From Saccharomonospora marina XMU15 (lineage in GTDB: Bacteria > Actinomycetota > Actinomycetes > Mycobacteriales > Pseudonocardiaceae), in NCBI RefSeq assembly GCF_000244955.1, contig NZ_CM001439.1, forward strand, positions 4,014,643-4,078,642: DNA of 64,000 nucleotides. The letters run 5' to 3'. The position numbers and the translations under genes were made by a program. Shown one piece after another: positions 1-8,593 of the stretch; positions within the stretch are counted from its first letter, which is position 1; every line of letters starts with the position of its first letter. The notes under the pieces were generated by a model. That model searched no databases and was not told the DNA's origin. It saw only the letters and a list, made by a program, of their open reading frames with translations.

Positions 1-89
1 ACGGGGGGCTGGTGCACGGAGTGTCGGAGCCGCCACGTATCTTTTCCGCGGAGTCCTGGCCCGTCGTCGCCAGACGTGGAGGGGTTGTC

Positions 90-2189
90 TTGCCGCAGGA
101 TCGCCAGTGGCCCGAGTCGCACAGCGAGCAGACCGACGTGCTGCCTGTCGTACCGCCTCATCCGGAAGGCGGCGCCGAGCAGCACGGTAACGAGCACGCT
201 CAGCACGGCAACGAGACCACGCAACACATCCCACAGACTCCCCCAGGCCCCACCGCGCAGAGCGCGACCACGCAGGACCAGGCCACTCAGCACTTCACGC
301 CGCAGGGCCAAGCGCCGCAGGGTCAAGCGCCGCAGAGCCACCCGACGCAGAACTTCTCGGGGCAGAACTTCTCGGCGCAGGACTATCCGACGCAGAACTT
401 CGCCGCGGCGGACTCACCCACGCGCGACCTGCGGCCGGTCGGCGAGGCCGCGCAGGCCACCCAGGCCACACCTGCCGCTCGGGCAGCTCAGGCACTCAAG
501 GAGTGGCTGCGCGGCAAGCCTGCGCTGGTCACCGGCGCGGTGCTCGGTGCTCTGGTGCTGATCTACGGCGTCGACCTGCTGGTCACCAACGGCGACGTGC
601 CACGGGGGGTCACGGTGGCGGGAGTCGACGTCGGCGGCCTCAGCCATGCCGAAGCCGAGGACCTGCTGCGTGAGCAACTCGAACCGCGCATGAACCAGCC
701 GGTGACCTTCGTCGCCGGTGACGTGCAGGACCAGTTCGAGCCCGAGCAGGCAGGCCTTCGGCTGGACTGGAAAGCGACCCTCGACCAGGCGGGTGACCAA
801 CCACTCAGCCCGTTCACCCGCATCGCCTCCTTCTTCACCACCACCGAGGTCGGCGTGGTGACGCAGGCGGAGCCCAACCAGCTCGAGAACGCGATGGCGG
901 CATTGCGCAACAAGATCGACCGCAAGCCCACCGAGGGCAACATCGTGTTCGAAGGCGCCACGCCGGTACCCGTGGAACCCAAACAGGGCCAGGAACTCGA
1001 GGTCGAGCGGGCCAGGGCGACGATCCTGGCGCACTGGGTCTCCGGACAACGGCTCACGCTGCCCGTCAGGTCGACCCCGGTCACCATCACCCCGGAAGCG
1101 GTCAACACGGCGATGGAGCAGATCGCCAAGCCCGCCGTGTCGGCGCCGGTGGTCGTGCACGGCGAGGGCGCCGACGGCAGCCTCGAACCCGAGGAGATCG
1201 CCGCGGGCCTGTCGTTCGCCGCCGAGAACGGCGCGCTGGTTCCCAAACTCGACCAGAAGAAGATCGTCGCCGGTGTCGAGGAAGAACTGGCGAGCACCGA
1301 GCAGGAGGGCAAGGACGCCACGATCGTCTTCGACGGTGGGCAGCCGCGTGTGGAGCCCTCGGTGGACGGCAACCAGATCAACTGGGGCGAAACGCTCAAG
1401 CCGCTCGCCGAGGTGCTCAAGAAGCCGGACGGCCGCGAACTCACCGCGCTGTACGAGAAGAAGCCCGCCAAGATGACCACCGAGGACGCCAACAAGCTCG
1501 GCATCAAGGAAGTCGTCAGCGAGTTCACCACCGGCGGCTTCGCCGCCGACTCCGGCGTGAACATCCGAAGGGTCGCCGAGCAGGTCAACGGCGCCATCGT
1601 CAAGCCGGGCGAGACCTTCAGCCTCAACGGCCACACCGGGCCGCGCACGAAGGCCCAGGGCTACGTCGAGGCAGGCATCATCGACCACGGAGCGCCGGGC
1701 AAGGCGGTCGGCGGCGGCATCTCGCAGTTCGCCACCACGCTGTACAACGCCTCCTACTTCGCGGGCATGACCGACGCCGGGCACAAGGAGCACAGCTACT
1801 ACATCAGCAGGTACCCCGAAGGCAGGGAAGCCACGGTGTTCCAGAACCCCGACGGCTCCAGCGTCATCGACCTGCGGTTCACCAACGACAGCCCGACCGG
1901 CGTGGCCATCCAGACCATCTGGACGCCCTCCAGCATCACGGTGCGGATGTGGGGCACCAAGCACTACGACGTCCAGTCGGTCACCGGTGACCGGACCAAC
2001 TTCGTGCAGCCACAAACCACGGACGGCCCCAAGGAGAACTGCGTGCCCAGCGACGGGGCACCCGGCTTCACCGTCACCGACACCCGCATCATCCGTGACG
2101 CGAGCACCGGGGCCGAGATCCGCAGGGAGTCACGCACGGTGAAGTACAACCCGCAGAACAAGATCGTGTGCAAGAAGCGCGACGACTGA
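90..2189 (+). CDS. VanW-family, peptidoglycan-binding-like membrane protein
   Basis: About 699 residues. The N-terminal 130 residues are cytoplasmic, low-complexity and rich in Gln, Pro and Ala (repeated GQAPQ and TQNF units). One membrane helix follows near residues 141-166, then an extracellular part with repeated PG_binding_4-like modules and a C-terminal VanW domain (roughly residues 480-620, containing NGHTGPRT and GGGISQFATTLYN). The family is tied to cell-wall and glycopeptide-resistance contexts but its biochemistry is not settled. I chose the TTG at 90 because GGAGGGG lies at 78-84 with 5-base spacing; the frame is open upstream from a GTG at 12. Domain identity is strong; the exact role is unknown. 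Confidence 0.85.
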   Translation: MPQDRQWPESHSEQTDVLPVVPPHPEGGAEQHGNEHAQHGNETTQHIPQTPPGPTAQSATTQDQATQHFTPQGQAPQGQAPQSHPTQNFSGQNFSAQDYPTQNFAAADSPTRDLRPVGEAAQATQATPAARAAQALKEWLRGKPALVTGAVLGALVLIYGVDLLVTNGDVPRGVTVAGVDVGGLSHAEAEDLLREQLEPRMNQPVTFVAGDVQDQFEPEQAGLRLDWKATLDQAGDQPLSPFTRIASFFTTTEVGVVTQAEPNQLENAMAALRNKIDRKPTEGNIVFEGATPVPVEPKQGQELEVERARATILAHWVSGQRLTLPVRSTPVTITPEAVNTAMEQIAKPAVSAPVVVHGEGADGSLEPEEIAAGLSFAAENGALVPKLDQKKIVAGVEEELASTEQEGKDATIVFDGGQPRVEPSVDGNQINWGETLKPLAEVLKKPDGRELTALYEKKPAKMTTEDANKLGIKEVVSEFTTGGFAADSGVNIRRVAEQVNGAIVKPGETFSLNGHTGPRTKAQGYVEAGIIDHGAPGKAVGGGISQFATTLYNASYFAGMTDAGHKEHSYYISRYPEGREATVFQNPDGSSVIDLRFTNDSPTGVAIQTIWTPSSITVRMWGTKHYDVQSVTGDRTNFVQPQTTDGPKENCVPSDGAPGFTVTDTRIIRDASTGAEIRRESRTVKYNPQNKIVCKKRDD

Positions 2190-2293
2190 CCGCCGCGCCG
2201 CCTGCTCGAGAATCCGCTGGCCCCGAAGGGCCGCGGCTGCCAGGCTGAGTACGTAGGCGACCACCGGCCGCCGCGATCCTGTGGGAGGCAACC

Positions 2294-2482
2294 ATGACCG
2301 AACCGGCACCGTCGGGCGAGGACGAGCACGACGCCGACGTGAAGCGCAAGTTCCGCGAGGCACTGCGGCGCAAGCAGGCCAGGGCCAAGGCGGGTGCCTC
2401 CCACGAGAACTTCGGTTCCCGGATCACGCAGGCACACGGCCCTGCCGCGCACAAGCGCGACTTCCGCCGCAAGAGCGGCTGA
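2294..2482 (+). CDS. DUF5302-family small protein
   Basis: A 62-residue, highly charged protein: an acidic N-terminus, a central KRKFREALRRKQAR helix, and a basic tail ending in FRRKSG. The pattern matches the small actinobacterial DUF5302 family, whose function is unknown. A GGGAGG ribosome site precedes the ATG. It follows the VanW-family gene by about 100 bases on the same strand and is followed by a hairpin, so it is probably a short monocistronic gene. Confidence 0.75.
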   Translation: MTEPAPSGEDEHDADVKRKFREALRRKQARAKAGASHENFGSRITQAHGPAAHKRDFRRKSG

Positions 2483-2497
2483 AACGTCGTCGCAAGC

Positions 2498-2532
2498 GGC
2501 CCCGGGTCCGCCGGTTTCGCGGCCCCGGGGCC
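2498..2532. terminator. Probable bidirectional terminator
   Basis: GGCCCCGG at 2498-2505 pairs with CCGGGGCC at 2525-2532. It lies between the convergent ends of the DUF5302 gene and the amino-acid dehydrogenase. No T-run follows, which is usual for GC-rich actinobacteria. Confidence 0.4.
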
Positions 2533-2547
2533 ACTCGCCCCCTCAGC

Positions 2548-3627
2548 TCACGAGGACGGCACGAGGATGGAGCGCAGTCTCGGCACCTCGGCCATCCGCC
2601 GCTGTGCCAACCGGTCGGCCGCCGTCACCGGCGGCACACCCTCTTCGGAGGCCAGCTCGAACACCGCCTTCGCGGTGTCGTACAACCTGCCCGCCCTTCG
2701 CTTGGCGCGCTCGAAGTCGAACCCGTTCAGCTCGTCGCTCACCTGGATCACTCCCCCGGCGTTGACGAGGTAGTCGGGGGCGAACAGGATGCCGCGCTCC
2801 TCGAGCAGCTTCTCCACTCCCGCGTGGGCGAGTTGGTTGTTGGCCGCTCCGCACACCACTCGCGCCCGCAGCAGCTGCGCCGCCTGCTCGTCGAGCACCC
2901 CACCGAGCGCGCAGGGCGCGAAGACGTCCAGGTCCGCCCGCAGCAACTCGGCGGTGTCGGCGACCACGTCCACCCCCGGATGGGCGGCACGCACCCGGTC
3001 GATCGCCTGCTGCGACACGTCGGTGACCACTACCTGCGCGCCTGCCCGAACCAGGTGGTCGACCAGCAGGTGCCCGACCTTGCCGACGCCTGCCACACCG
3101 ATACGCCTGCCGCGAAGCTGCGGGGTGCCCCAAACGTGCTCCACGCTGGCGAGCATCCCCTGGAAGACCCCGTAGGCCGTCAGCGTGGAGGAGTCACCCG
3201 CGCCACCCTCGTCGACAGAGCGCCCCGTGACGAAGCGGGTCTCCCTCGCCACGACGTCCATGTCGGTGACGTAGGTGCCCACGTCGCAGGCGGTGATGTA
3301 GCGGCCACCGAGCGACTGCACGAACCGGCCGTAGGCACGCAGCAGCGCTTCGGACTTGTCGGCGCGTGGATCTCCGATGATGACGGCCTTGCCGCCGCCG
3401 AGGTCCAGTCCCGCCAGCGCGTTCTTGTACGCCATGCCCTTCGACAACGCGAGCACATCGGTCAGCGCCGCCGCCTCGTCGGCGTAGGGGTAGAACCGGG
3501 TGCCGCCCAGTGCGGGCCCCAGAGCGGTCGAGTACACCGCGATGATCGCCTTGAGCCCGGTGCGGGCGTCGGCGCAGAACACAACCTGCTCGTGGCCGCT
3601 GTCGCGGCCGAATACACCTTCGGTCAC
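2548..3627 (-). CDS. Leucine/valine dehydrogenase (Glu/Leu/Phe/Val dehydrogenase family)
   Basis: A 359-residue NAD-dependent amino-acid dehydrogenase that oxidatively deaminates branched-chain amino acids to 2-oxo acids and ammonia. The catalytic lysines fall at the positions known in Bacillus leucine dehydrogenase: K68 in AYKNA and K80 in LGGGKAVI. The nucleotide-binding GVAGVGKVG fold follows near residue 180. I placed the start at the GTG at 3627, behind GAAGGAG with 8-base spacing; the frame continues upstream without a better ribosome site. Valine versus leucine preference cannot be read from sequence. In actinomycetes this enzyme often feeds branched fatty-acid or polyketide precursors. 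Confidence 0.9.
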   Translation of the reverse strand: MTEGVFGRDSGHEQVVFCADARTGLKAIIAVYSTALGPALGGTRFYPYADEAAALTDVLALSKGMAYKNALAGLDLGGGKAVIIGDPRADKSEALLRAYGRFVQSLGGRYITACDVGTYVTDMDVVARETRFVTGRSVDEGGAGDSSTLTAYGVFQGMLASVEHVWGTPQLRGRRIGVAGVGKVGHLLVDHLVRAGAQVVVTDVSQQAIDRVRAAHPGVDVVADTAELLRADLDVFAPCALGGVLDEQAAQLLRARVVCGAANNQLAHAGVEKLLEERGILFAPDYLVNAGGVIQVSDELNGFDFERAKRRAGRLYDTAKAVFELASEEGVPPVTAADRLAQRRMAEVPRLRSILVPSS

Positions 3628-3800
3628 GGTCGTGACTCCTTCGTCGTGCGCATCCGCGTCGGCTTGTGGCCGGGCGAACGCTGCCTGCCGGTGTGCGGCG
3701 GCCTGCCACGGAAGGTCGATTCCGAGACGATCAGGCACCGCTGCCGTAACTATCCCAAACGACCTCCCTCGACGGCACCGTGATCGGGCAGGATCGACGC

Positions 3801-4547
3801 GTGACCGATACCGAACCCGTGCTGTTGCTGCTGCACGGTCTCGGCGCCAACCGCCACGTGTGGCGCGGGCTGGAACGCGAGCTCGCCGACCGCTGGCCGG
3901 GCGAATGCGTCGCACCCGACCTTCCCGGGCACGGCGAGGCGCCCGCGCTGAGGCACTACTCGTTCGGCCGGATGGCCGCCGAGGTCGCCGACTCCGTCGC
4001 CGGTCGAGACCACGTCGCGGTGCTCGGCCACTCGCTCGGCGGCGCGCTTGCGCTGACGTTGGCGTCGGGCTGGTTCGGCGTGGGTGTCAGCGCGGTGTGC
4101 GGGCTCGGCATCAAACTGCGGTGGTCGGCCGAGGAACTGGCCAAGGCGGCGCAGGTCGCCGCCCGGCCGCCGCGGGTACTGCCCGACCGTGCCGAGGCCG
4201 CGAACCGCTGGCTACGTGGCGCGGGCCTGACCGGGCTCGTCGACGAGAACGGCCCCGAGGTGGCCGCCGGGATCGCCGAGACCGAAGGCGGCTGGCGGCT
4301 CACCGTGGACCAGCGGGCGTTCGGTGTCGGCGCCCCGGACATGACCGGGCTGCTGGCCGCCTGCCGAGCCCGGGTGGTGCTGGCCGCGGGCGAGTCCGAC
4401 CCGATGTGCCCGGCCGCGCACCTTCGGGAGCACGTTCGCGACCCCGTGGTGCTGACCGGGCTCGGCCACAACGCCCACGTGCAGGATCCCGCAGCGCTGC
4501 TACCGCTGCTGGACCGGCTCGGCGAAGCCGCGAAGCAGGCTCGATAG
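3801..4547 (+). CDS. Alpha/beta hydrolase
   Basis: A 248-residue alpha/beta-hydrolase-fold enzyme. The nucleophile is Ser78 in GHSLGG, the acid is probably Asp200 in AGESDP, and the base His223 in GLGHNAH; HGLGAN near residue 12 forms the oxyanion-hole motif. The GTG at 3801 has AGGA about 8 bases upstream and is preferred over the GTG at 3780. It is convergent with kynU, their ends 12 bases apart. The substrate is unknown. Because tryptophan dioxygenase and kynureninase are encoded next door and no classic formamidase is visible, it is one candidate for N-formylkynurenine hydrolysis, by inference only. Confidence 0.85.
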   Translation: MTDTEPVLLLLHGLGANRHVWRGLERELADRWPGECVAPDLPGHGEAPALRHYSFGRMAAEVADSVAGRDHVAVLGHSLGGALALTLASGWFGVGVSAVCGLGIKLRWSAEELAKAAQVAARPPRVLPDRAEAANRWLRGAGLTGLVDENGPEVAAGIAETEGGWRLTVDQRAFGVGAPDMTGLLAACRARVVLAAGESDPMCPAAHLREHVRDPVVLTGLGHNAHVQDPAALLPLLDRLGEAAKQAR

Positions 4548-4559
4548 CCGTTTCACGCC

Positions 4560-5744
4560 TCAGCGCGCTGCGAGCAGGCCCAAGGTGGCGACCGCGGTGT
4601 CGAGTTGCTCGTCGGACAGGTAGGGCGCGGGGCCCAGCCGCAGGTACGGGCCCCTGCTGTCGGTGTGCACGCCGTGCGCCGCGAGCGCGCGGCGCAACCC
4701 GTCGGCGTCGGCGCAGCGCAACGCCGTGAAGCCACCGAACTCGGTGCGCGGAGTGTCGCTGTCGCGAGCCACCACCTCCGCAGCCAATTCCAGTTCGTCC
4801 ACCCCGGCGGCGATGCGCTCGTTCTGCCGCAGGTAGTTCTCGCGCAGCCGGGCGGGGGTGAGGCCCTGCTCTGCGAAGAAGTCGAACACCCGGGCGGCGC
4901 GGTAGTGACTGGCCGGGTCGTAGGTCGCGCCCGCGAACCGGTCGGCGCCCGTGGGGTAGTCGACGCGCCCGGCACGGGTGGTGTCGGCCAGTTCGGTGAA
5001 CCCGGCGAACCAGCCGGTGACCACCGGGCGAAGCTCGTCGGCGTGCTCGGGTAGCCGGAGGAAACAGTTGCCCTCGCCGAGTTGCAGGTACTTGTAGCCG
5101 CCACCCATGATCCAGGCGGTCCGCAGGCCCTCCTCGGGCACCGAGGTCGGCACCGCGCCCAGCGCGTGGTAGGCGTCGACAACCAACTCCACCGACCGCC
5201 GCGCGCACACCGAGGCCAACTCGCCCAGGTTCGGCACGATCCGCGACGTCTCGAACAGCACCTTCGACACCAGCACCGCCGAGGTGCGCCCGTCGACGGC
5301 GTCGGCGAGCCGCTGCGCCAGCGTCGGCACCGGCTCGGCGGGCACCTTCACCAACTCGACGCCCTCCTCCGCCAGCCGATCGAGCTGGCGGCGCGCGGAG
5401 TGGAACTCGCCCGTCGTGGTCACCAGCCGGGGGCGGCTGCGCAGGTCCAGCGCGGACAGCAGGCGCACCAGCAACTCGTGGGTGCTCGCCGCGAGCGCCA
5501 GCCGCGCCCCGGGCTCGCCGAGAAAGCCGCGGAAGCCGTCGCGGACGCGCTCCGCCTTGGCGAACGCCGCCTCCCACTTGGCGTCGACATCCCTGGCGGC
5601 GTCGTCGAACGCCTCCAGCAGTCCCTGCCTCGCGACGTCCGGCCACGCCTGGTGCGAGTGGCCGGTGAGCAGCAGCCGGTCGGCGACGCGGAACCGCGAG
5701 TAGTGCGCGGCCAGGCCGTTCACAGTCTGCTCCGCACGGCCCAC
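4560..5744 (-). CDS. kynU: Kynureninase (aminotransferase class V fold)
   Basis: A 394-residue PLP enzyme that would cleave kynurenine to anthranilate and alanine. The PLP-lysine region is MGGGYKYLQLGEGN, and the upstream VDAYHALGAVP block with its Asp/His pair is typical of the class V fold. The length is close to the family norm of about 410. The GTG start at 5744 overlaps the end of the tryptophan 2,3-dioxygenase gene by 25 bases, indicating cotranscription and probably coupled translation. Kynureninase-like class V enzymes with other substrates exist, but the linkage to kynA makes this call fairly safe. Confidence 0.85.
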   Translation of the reverse strand: MGRAEQTVNGLAAHYSRFRVADRLLLTGHSHQAWPDVARQGLLEAFDDAARDVDAKWEAAFAKAERVRDGFRGFLGEPGARLALAASTHELLVRLLSALDLRSRPRLVTTTGEFHSARRQLDRLAEEGVELVKVPAEPVPTLAQRLADAVDGRTSAVLVSKVLFETSRIVPNLGELASVCARRSVELVVDAYHALGAVPTSVPEEGLRTAWIMGGGYKYLQLGEGNCFLRLPEHADELRPVVTGWFAGFTELADTTRAGRVDYPTGADRFAGATYDPASHYRAARVFDFFAEQGLTPARLRENYLRQNERIAAGVDELELAAEVVARDSDTPRTEFGGFTALRCADADGLRRALAAHGVHTDSRGPYLRLGPAPYLSDEQLDTAVATLGLLAAR

Positions 5745-6547
5745 AGGTCGGGGAAGGCGGGCGTGGACACCGTGGTGCGCAGGTAGGCCGCGCCCGAGGA
5801 GCCACCCGTCCCCGTCTTGTCACCGATGGTGCGTTCCACCATCTTCACGTGCCGGTACCGCCACTCCTGCAGCCCTTCGTCGAGATCGACCAGGTGCTCG
5901 CAGACCGAGGCGGGGCCCGCGTCGTCGCGATACACCTTCAGCAGGACGTCCTGAACGGCGGGTGAGGGGCTCAGCGGCAGGCTCACGTCGCGTTCGGCGG
6001 GCACGTCGTAACCGTGCACGCGAAGGTAGGTCAGGAACGAGTCGAACAGCGAGGGCCGCGACATGGCGTCAGCGATCCGTTCCCGCGCCTGGCTGCCGGG
6101 AGGGTAGTGCTGGAACACCTTCGGGTCCCGCCTGCCGAGCACGGCCTCCAACTCGCGGAACTGGCCGGACTGGAAGCCGCTCGCGGCGTCCAGCCGGGTT
6201 CGGAAGCTGGTGAACTGGCTCGGGGTCATCGTTTCCAGCACGTCGATCTGCGCGACGACGACCTTGAGCACCGTCAGGATGCGGCGAAGCGTGCGCAGCG
6301 CGTGCGGGGTGTCGCCGGTTTCCAGCCGCTGCTGCAGGAACGCCAGTTCGTGCAGCAGCTGCTTGAACCACAACTCGTACACCTGGTGGATCACGATGAA
6401 CAGCAGTTCGTCGTGCTCGCTCGATCTGGGTCGTTGCGCCCCGAGCACCTCGTCGAGCGCGAGGTAGGACGTGTAGGTGAGCGCTGAGTGGTCCGGTGGC
6501 GTGGCGTGCTCCGGCACCGCCGCACGCGACTGGTCGCTGCCTGCCAT
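5720..6547 (-). CDS. kynA: Tryptophan 2,3-dioxygenase
   Basis: A 275-residue heme dioxygenase that opens tryptophan to N-formylkynurenine. Family hallmarks are FIVIHQVYELWFKQLLHEL near residue 45, SFQ-like SGQFRELE, and the heme-ligand region RYRHVKMVERTIG followed by GTGGSSG. The ATG at 6547 lies 18 bases from the divergent start of the creatininase-like gene. TAAGCT seven bases upstream of this ATG makes a leaderless transcript likely. It is the first gene of a kynA-kynU operon. The product could feed anthranilate catabolism or a specialised metabolite; nothing here decides which. Confidence 0.95.
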   Translation of the reverse strand: MAGSDQSRAAVPEHATPPDHSALTYTSYLALDEVLGAQRPRSSEHDELLFIVIHQVYELWFKQLLHELAFLQQRLETGDTPHALRTLRRILTVLKVVVAQIDVLETMTPSQFTSFRTRLDAASGFQSGQFRELEAVLGRRDPKVFQHYPPGSQARERIADAMSRPSLFDSFLTYLRVHGYDVPAERDVSLPLSPSPAVQDVLLKVYRDDAGPASVCEHLVDLDEGLQEWRYRHVKMVERTIGDKTGTGGSSGAAYLRTTVSTPAFPDLWAVRSRL

Positions 6548-6553
6548 GCTGAG

Positions 6554-6560
6554 TAGCTTA
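6554..6560. promoter_or_regulatory. Shared symmetric -10 element for kynA and the creatininase-like gene
   Basis: The seven bases TAGCTTA read as TAGCTT on the + strand and TAAGCT on the - strand. Each ends about 7 bases before the respective start codon (GTG 6566, ATG 6547). Both transcripts would therefore start at or next to the start codon, from one bidirectional element. No clear -35 was recognised on either side. Confidence 0.45.
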
Positions 6561-6565
6561 GGGCC

Positions 6566-7237
6566 GTGCGTTTCGCAGAGCTGTCCTCGCCGCAGCTGGC
6601 CGCACTGCGACGGGGGCCTCGGGTGCCGGTGTCGCTGTTGCCGATCGGGGCGGTGCGGCCGCACGGGCCACACGCACCGCTGGGCACCGACCAGCTCGTC
6701 TCGCAGAGCATGTGTGAGCGGGCGGCGGCACGGCTGGCCACCGACGAGCACGTCCGCGTGCTGATCCTGCCCCCGCTCGGCTACGGCGTGACCCGCTGCG
6801 CCACCGACGGTGCCGTGGGCATCGGGCAGGAGACGCTGCACTCGCTGATCGTCGATGTCTGCACCGCGCTCGGCGAGCAGGGGCTGCCGCGCGTCGTGCT
6901 GGTCGACAACCATTCCGCACCGGAGCAGTTGGCGACGTTGCGGCGCGCAGTGCACACGGTGGCCCTGCGAAGCGGCCAGCACATCGGGCATCTCGATCCG
7001 GCCCGGCATCCCGTCGCGCGGCGGCTGCCGGAGCGGTTTCGCGGCGGGCAGTGCCACGCGGGCCGCTGCGAGACCTCGCTCGTGCTGGCCGAACGCCCCG
7101 AACTCGTCGACACCGCGCGGCTGCGGGACGCGCCGGACCGCGACGGCTCGCCCGCGGAGGCCACCGGCGCCGAGGGCGAATCGACGTTCGACACGTTGAC
7201 GACGATGCTCGTCGAGGTGATCCGGGAACTGGTGTGA
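6566..7237 (+). CDS. Creatininase-family protein with altered metal ligands
   Basis: A 223-residue protein of the creatininase/MftE amidohydrolase family. Recognisable blocks are LLPIGAVRPHGPHAPLGTD (residues 24-42), a VLVDNHSAP block where the family has NGHGGN, and CHAGRCETS. In canonical members the first block carries a Glu ligand two residues before the His; here that position is Arg31, while His33 and Asp42 are kept. Catalysis may therefore differ or be lost. It is not next to the other mycofactocin genes, so MftE function is unlikely. Divergence from kynA suggests a link to tryptophan or formamide metabolism, as inference. Confidence 0.75.
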   Translation: MRFAELSSPQLAALRRGPRVPVSLLPIGAVRPHGPHAPLGTDQLVSQSMCERAAARLATDEHVRVLILPPLGYGVTRCATDGAVGIGQETLHSLIVDVCTALGEQGLPRVVLVDNHSAPEQLATLRRAVHTVALRSGQHIGHLDPARHPVARRLPERFRGGQCHAGRCETSLVLAERPELVDTARLRDAPDRDGSPAEATGAEGESTFDTLTTMLVEVIRELV

Positions 7238-7318
7238 AGGCGTGGCGCGCTCCGTTGAGGCAGTGCTCGCTCATCACGCCGCTCGCTCATCACGCCGCTC
7301 TCGTCACGCCACGCCGGA

Positions 7319-8137
7319 TCAGCGCCGCTCGCGCGCGGCCCGTTCCACCTCGTCGAGGTCCTCGGCGGTGACCAGCCTGCGCTGCGCCGCGCGCCTCGCC
7401 ACGGCGAACCGCGCGTTGAACAACTTGCCCTCCCGCGCGGCGGTGTAGGGGTCGGCCTCCTCCCCGAACGCGATCCGCGAGATCTTCTTGACGGCCTCGT
7501 CCACCCGCCTGGGGTCGGCGAGGTTCCACGCCTGCCCGTCTCGCCAGTGACTGACCCTGCGGTGGATCTCCTGGTGAGTGGGCACTCTCGCCTCGTCGTC
7601 CTCGCCCGCCAGCAGCGGCTCGGCCAGCGCGAGCGCGACGAACCACACCTTGGAGTAGCGGGTCAGCGCCTGCGGGGCCTCCTCGGTGACCGGGGTGCCC
7701 GCACCGGCGGCGCGGGCAGCCTCCAGTTCGGTGGGCTCGCCTCGGCCTCGGGTCGCGGCCACCAGGAACGTCAGCGCCAGATCGGCCGTGCGCTGCCCGA
7801 GCGCTCTGGCCCCGAACACGACGAGCTCGTTCTTGCCGTCATCGAGCACAGTGGACATTCCACGTACCAGGGTGACCCGGCGCGCGCCACCCGGCGCCTC
7901 GAACAGGCTGGACAGCATCGCCTCGTTCGCGCCGCGCCAGGTGAGCCGCGCGGCGCCGTCGGAGACAACCACGTCGGCGAGCACCCGCGACACGTGCGGG
8001 GCGCAGCCGGGCAGGGCCACCGCGTACCGGCCCGGCTGCCTCGCCGTGCTGTGCGGCGCCCTGCCGAACAGCAGCCGCTCCCCCGAGGTCAGCGCCACCG
8101 GGTGCAGTTCGGGCGAACGCATCGTCACTGTCAACAT
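7319..8137 (-). CDS. FHA-domain-like protein
   Basis: A 272-residue soluble protein. The first 110 residues resemble a forkhead-associated phosphothreonine-binding domain: LLFGR, then PHVSRVLADVVV, then RGANEAML in place of the usual GSTNGT. The Arg, Ser and Asn contacts are kept but the His of SRxHA is replaced, so the domain is divergent. The rest is a helical region with basic runs (EAVKKISRIAFGEE and a C-terminal RRAAQRRL segment). The start at 8137 has GGAGGAAAGG upstream. It is the last gene of the cluster headed by the Ser/Thr kinase-WD40 protein, so it may read that kinase's phosphorylation. Its exact function is unknown. Confidence 0.6.
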   Translation of the reverse strand: MLTVTMRSPELHPVALTSGERLLFGRAPHSTARQPGRYAVALPGCAPHVSRVLADVVVSDGAARLTWRGANEAMLSSLFEAPGGARRVTLVRGMSTVLDDGKNELVVFGARALGQRTADLALTFLVAATRGRGEPTELEAARAAGAGTPVTEEAPQALTRYSKVWFVALALAEPLLAGEDDEARVPTHQEIHRRVSHWRDGQAWNLADPRRVDEAVKKISRIAFGEEADPYTAAREGKLFNARFAVARRAAQRRLVTAEDLDEVERAARERR

Positions 8138-8164
8138 CGGCCTTTCCTCCGGCTCGCTCGCGGT

Positions 8165-8593
8165 TCACCAGCGCGGGTCCCGTGGTCGCCAGCCCGCGTG
8201 GTGGACCGCCGCCCACAGCAGTACCCCCAGCAGTGTCGGCAGCAACGCCAGTGGCACGAAGTGCCGCGCCGCCACCGAGATCAACAGCACCATAACCACC
8301 TTCACCGCCAGGTAGGCGTGCACGCCCCACAACTGCCGCAGCCACACCGCCGTGAGGAAACCCAGCGACACCACCGCCTCGGCCAGCGACAGCACCGCCA
8401 ACCGGGCCGACAGGTCGTCCAGTTCGCTGCCGTGCTCGAACTCGTCGGCGACCAGTGCCACACCGCTGACCATGGCGTAGACATTGGCCAGCGTGAGCAC
8501 TGTCAGCAGCACCACGACCGGCTTGCCGAGTTCGCGATCGGCTTCGCGGCGCCTCGGGGGCAATCGTGTGCCGCCCGCGTCGTTCGCGGTCAT
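8165..8593 (-). CDS. Four-helix membrane protein
   Basis: A 142-residue protein with a charged N-terminal tail of about 25 residues and four predicted membrane helices (roughly residues 25-47, 65-85, 90-110 and 113-130). I do not recognise a named family. The ATG at 8593 overlaps the stop of the upstream lipoprotein gene by 4 bases (ATGA), so the two are translationally coupled. It sits third from the end of the kinase-led cluster and is probably a membrane partner of the lipoprotein and the coiled-coil protein. Confidence 0.65.
   Translation of the reverse strand: MTANDAGGTRLPPRRREADRELGKPVVVLLTVLTLANVYAMVSGVALVADEFEHGSELDDLSARLAVLSLAEAVVSLGFLTAVWLRQLWGVHAYLAVKVVMVLLISVAARHFVPLALLPTLLGVLLWAAVHHAGWRPRDPRW

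Noticed and set aside
414-2015. A 533-codon frame antisense to the VanW gene
   Set aside because: The translation has no family features and the sense strand has complete domains.
2281-3783. A 500-codon frame on the + strand over the dehydrogenase
   Set aside because: It is antisense to a clear leucine/valine dehydrogenase and has no recognisable domain.
7240-7318. Short direct repeat GCTCGCTCATCACGCC
   Set aside because: Only two adjacent copies are present; too little to call an element.
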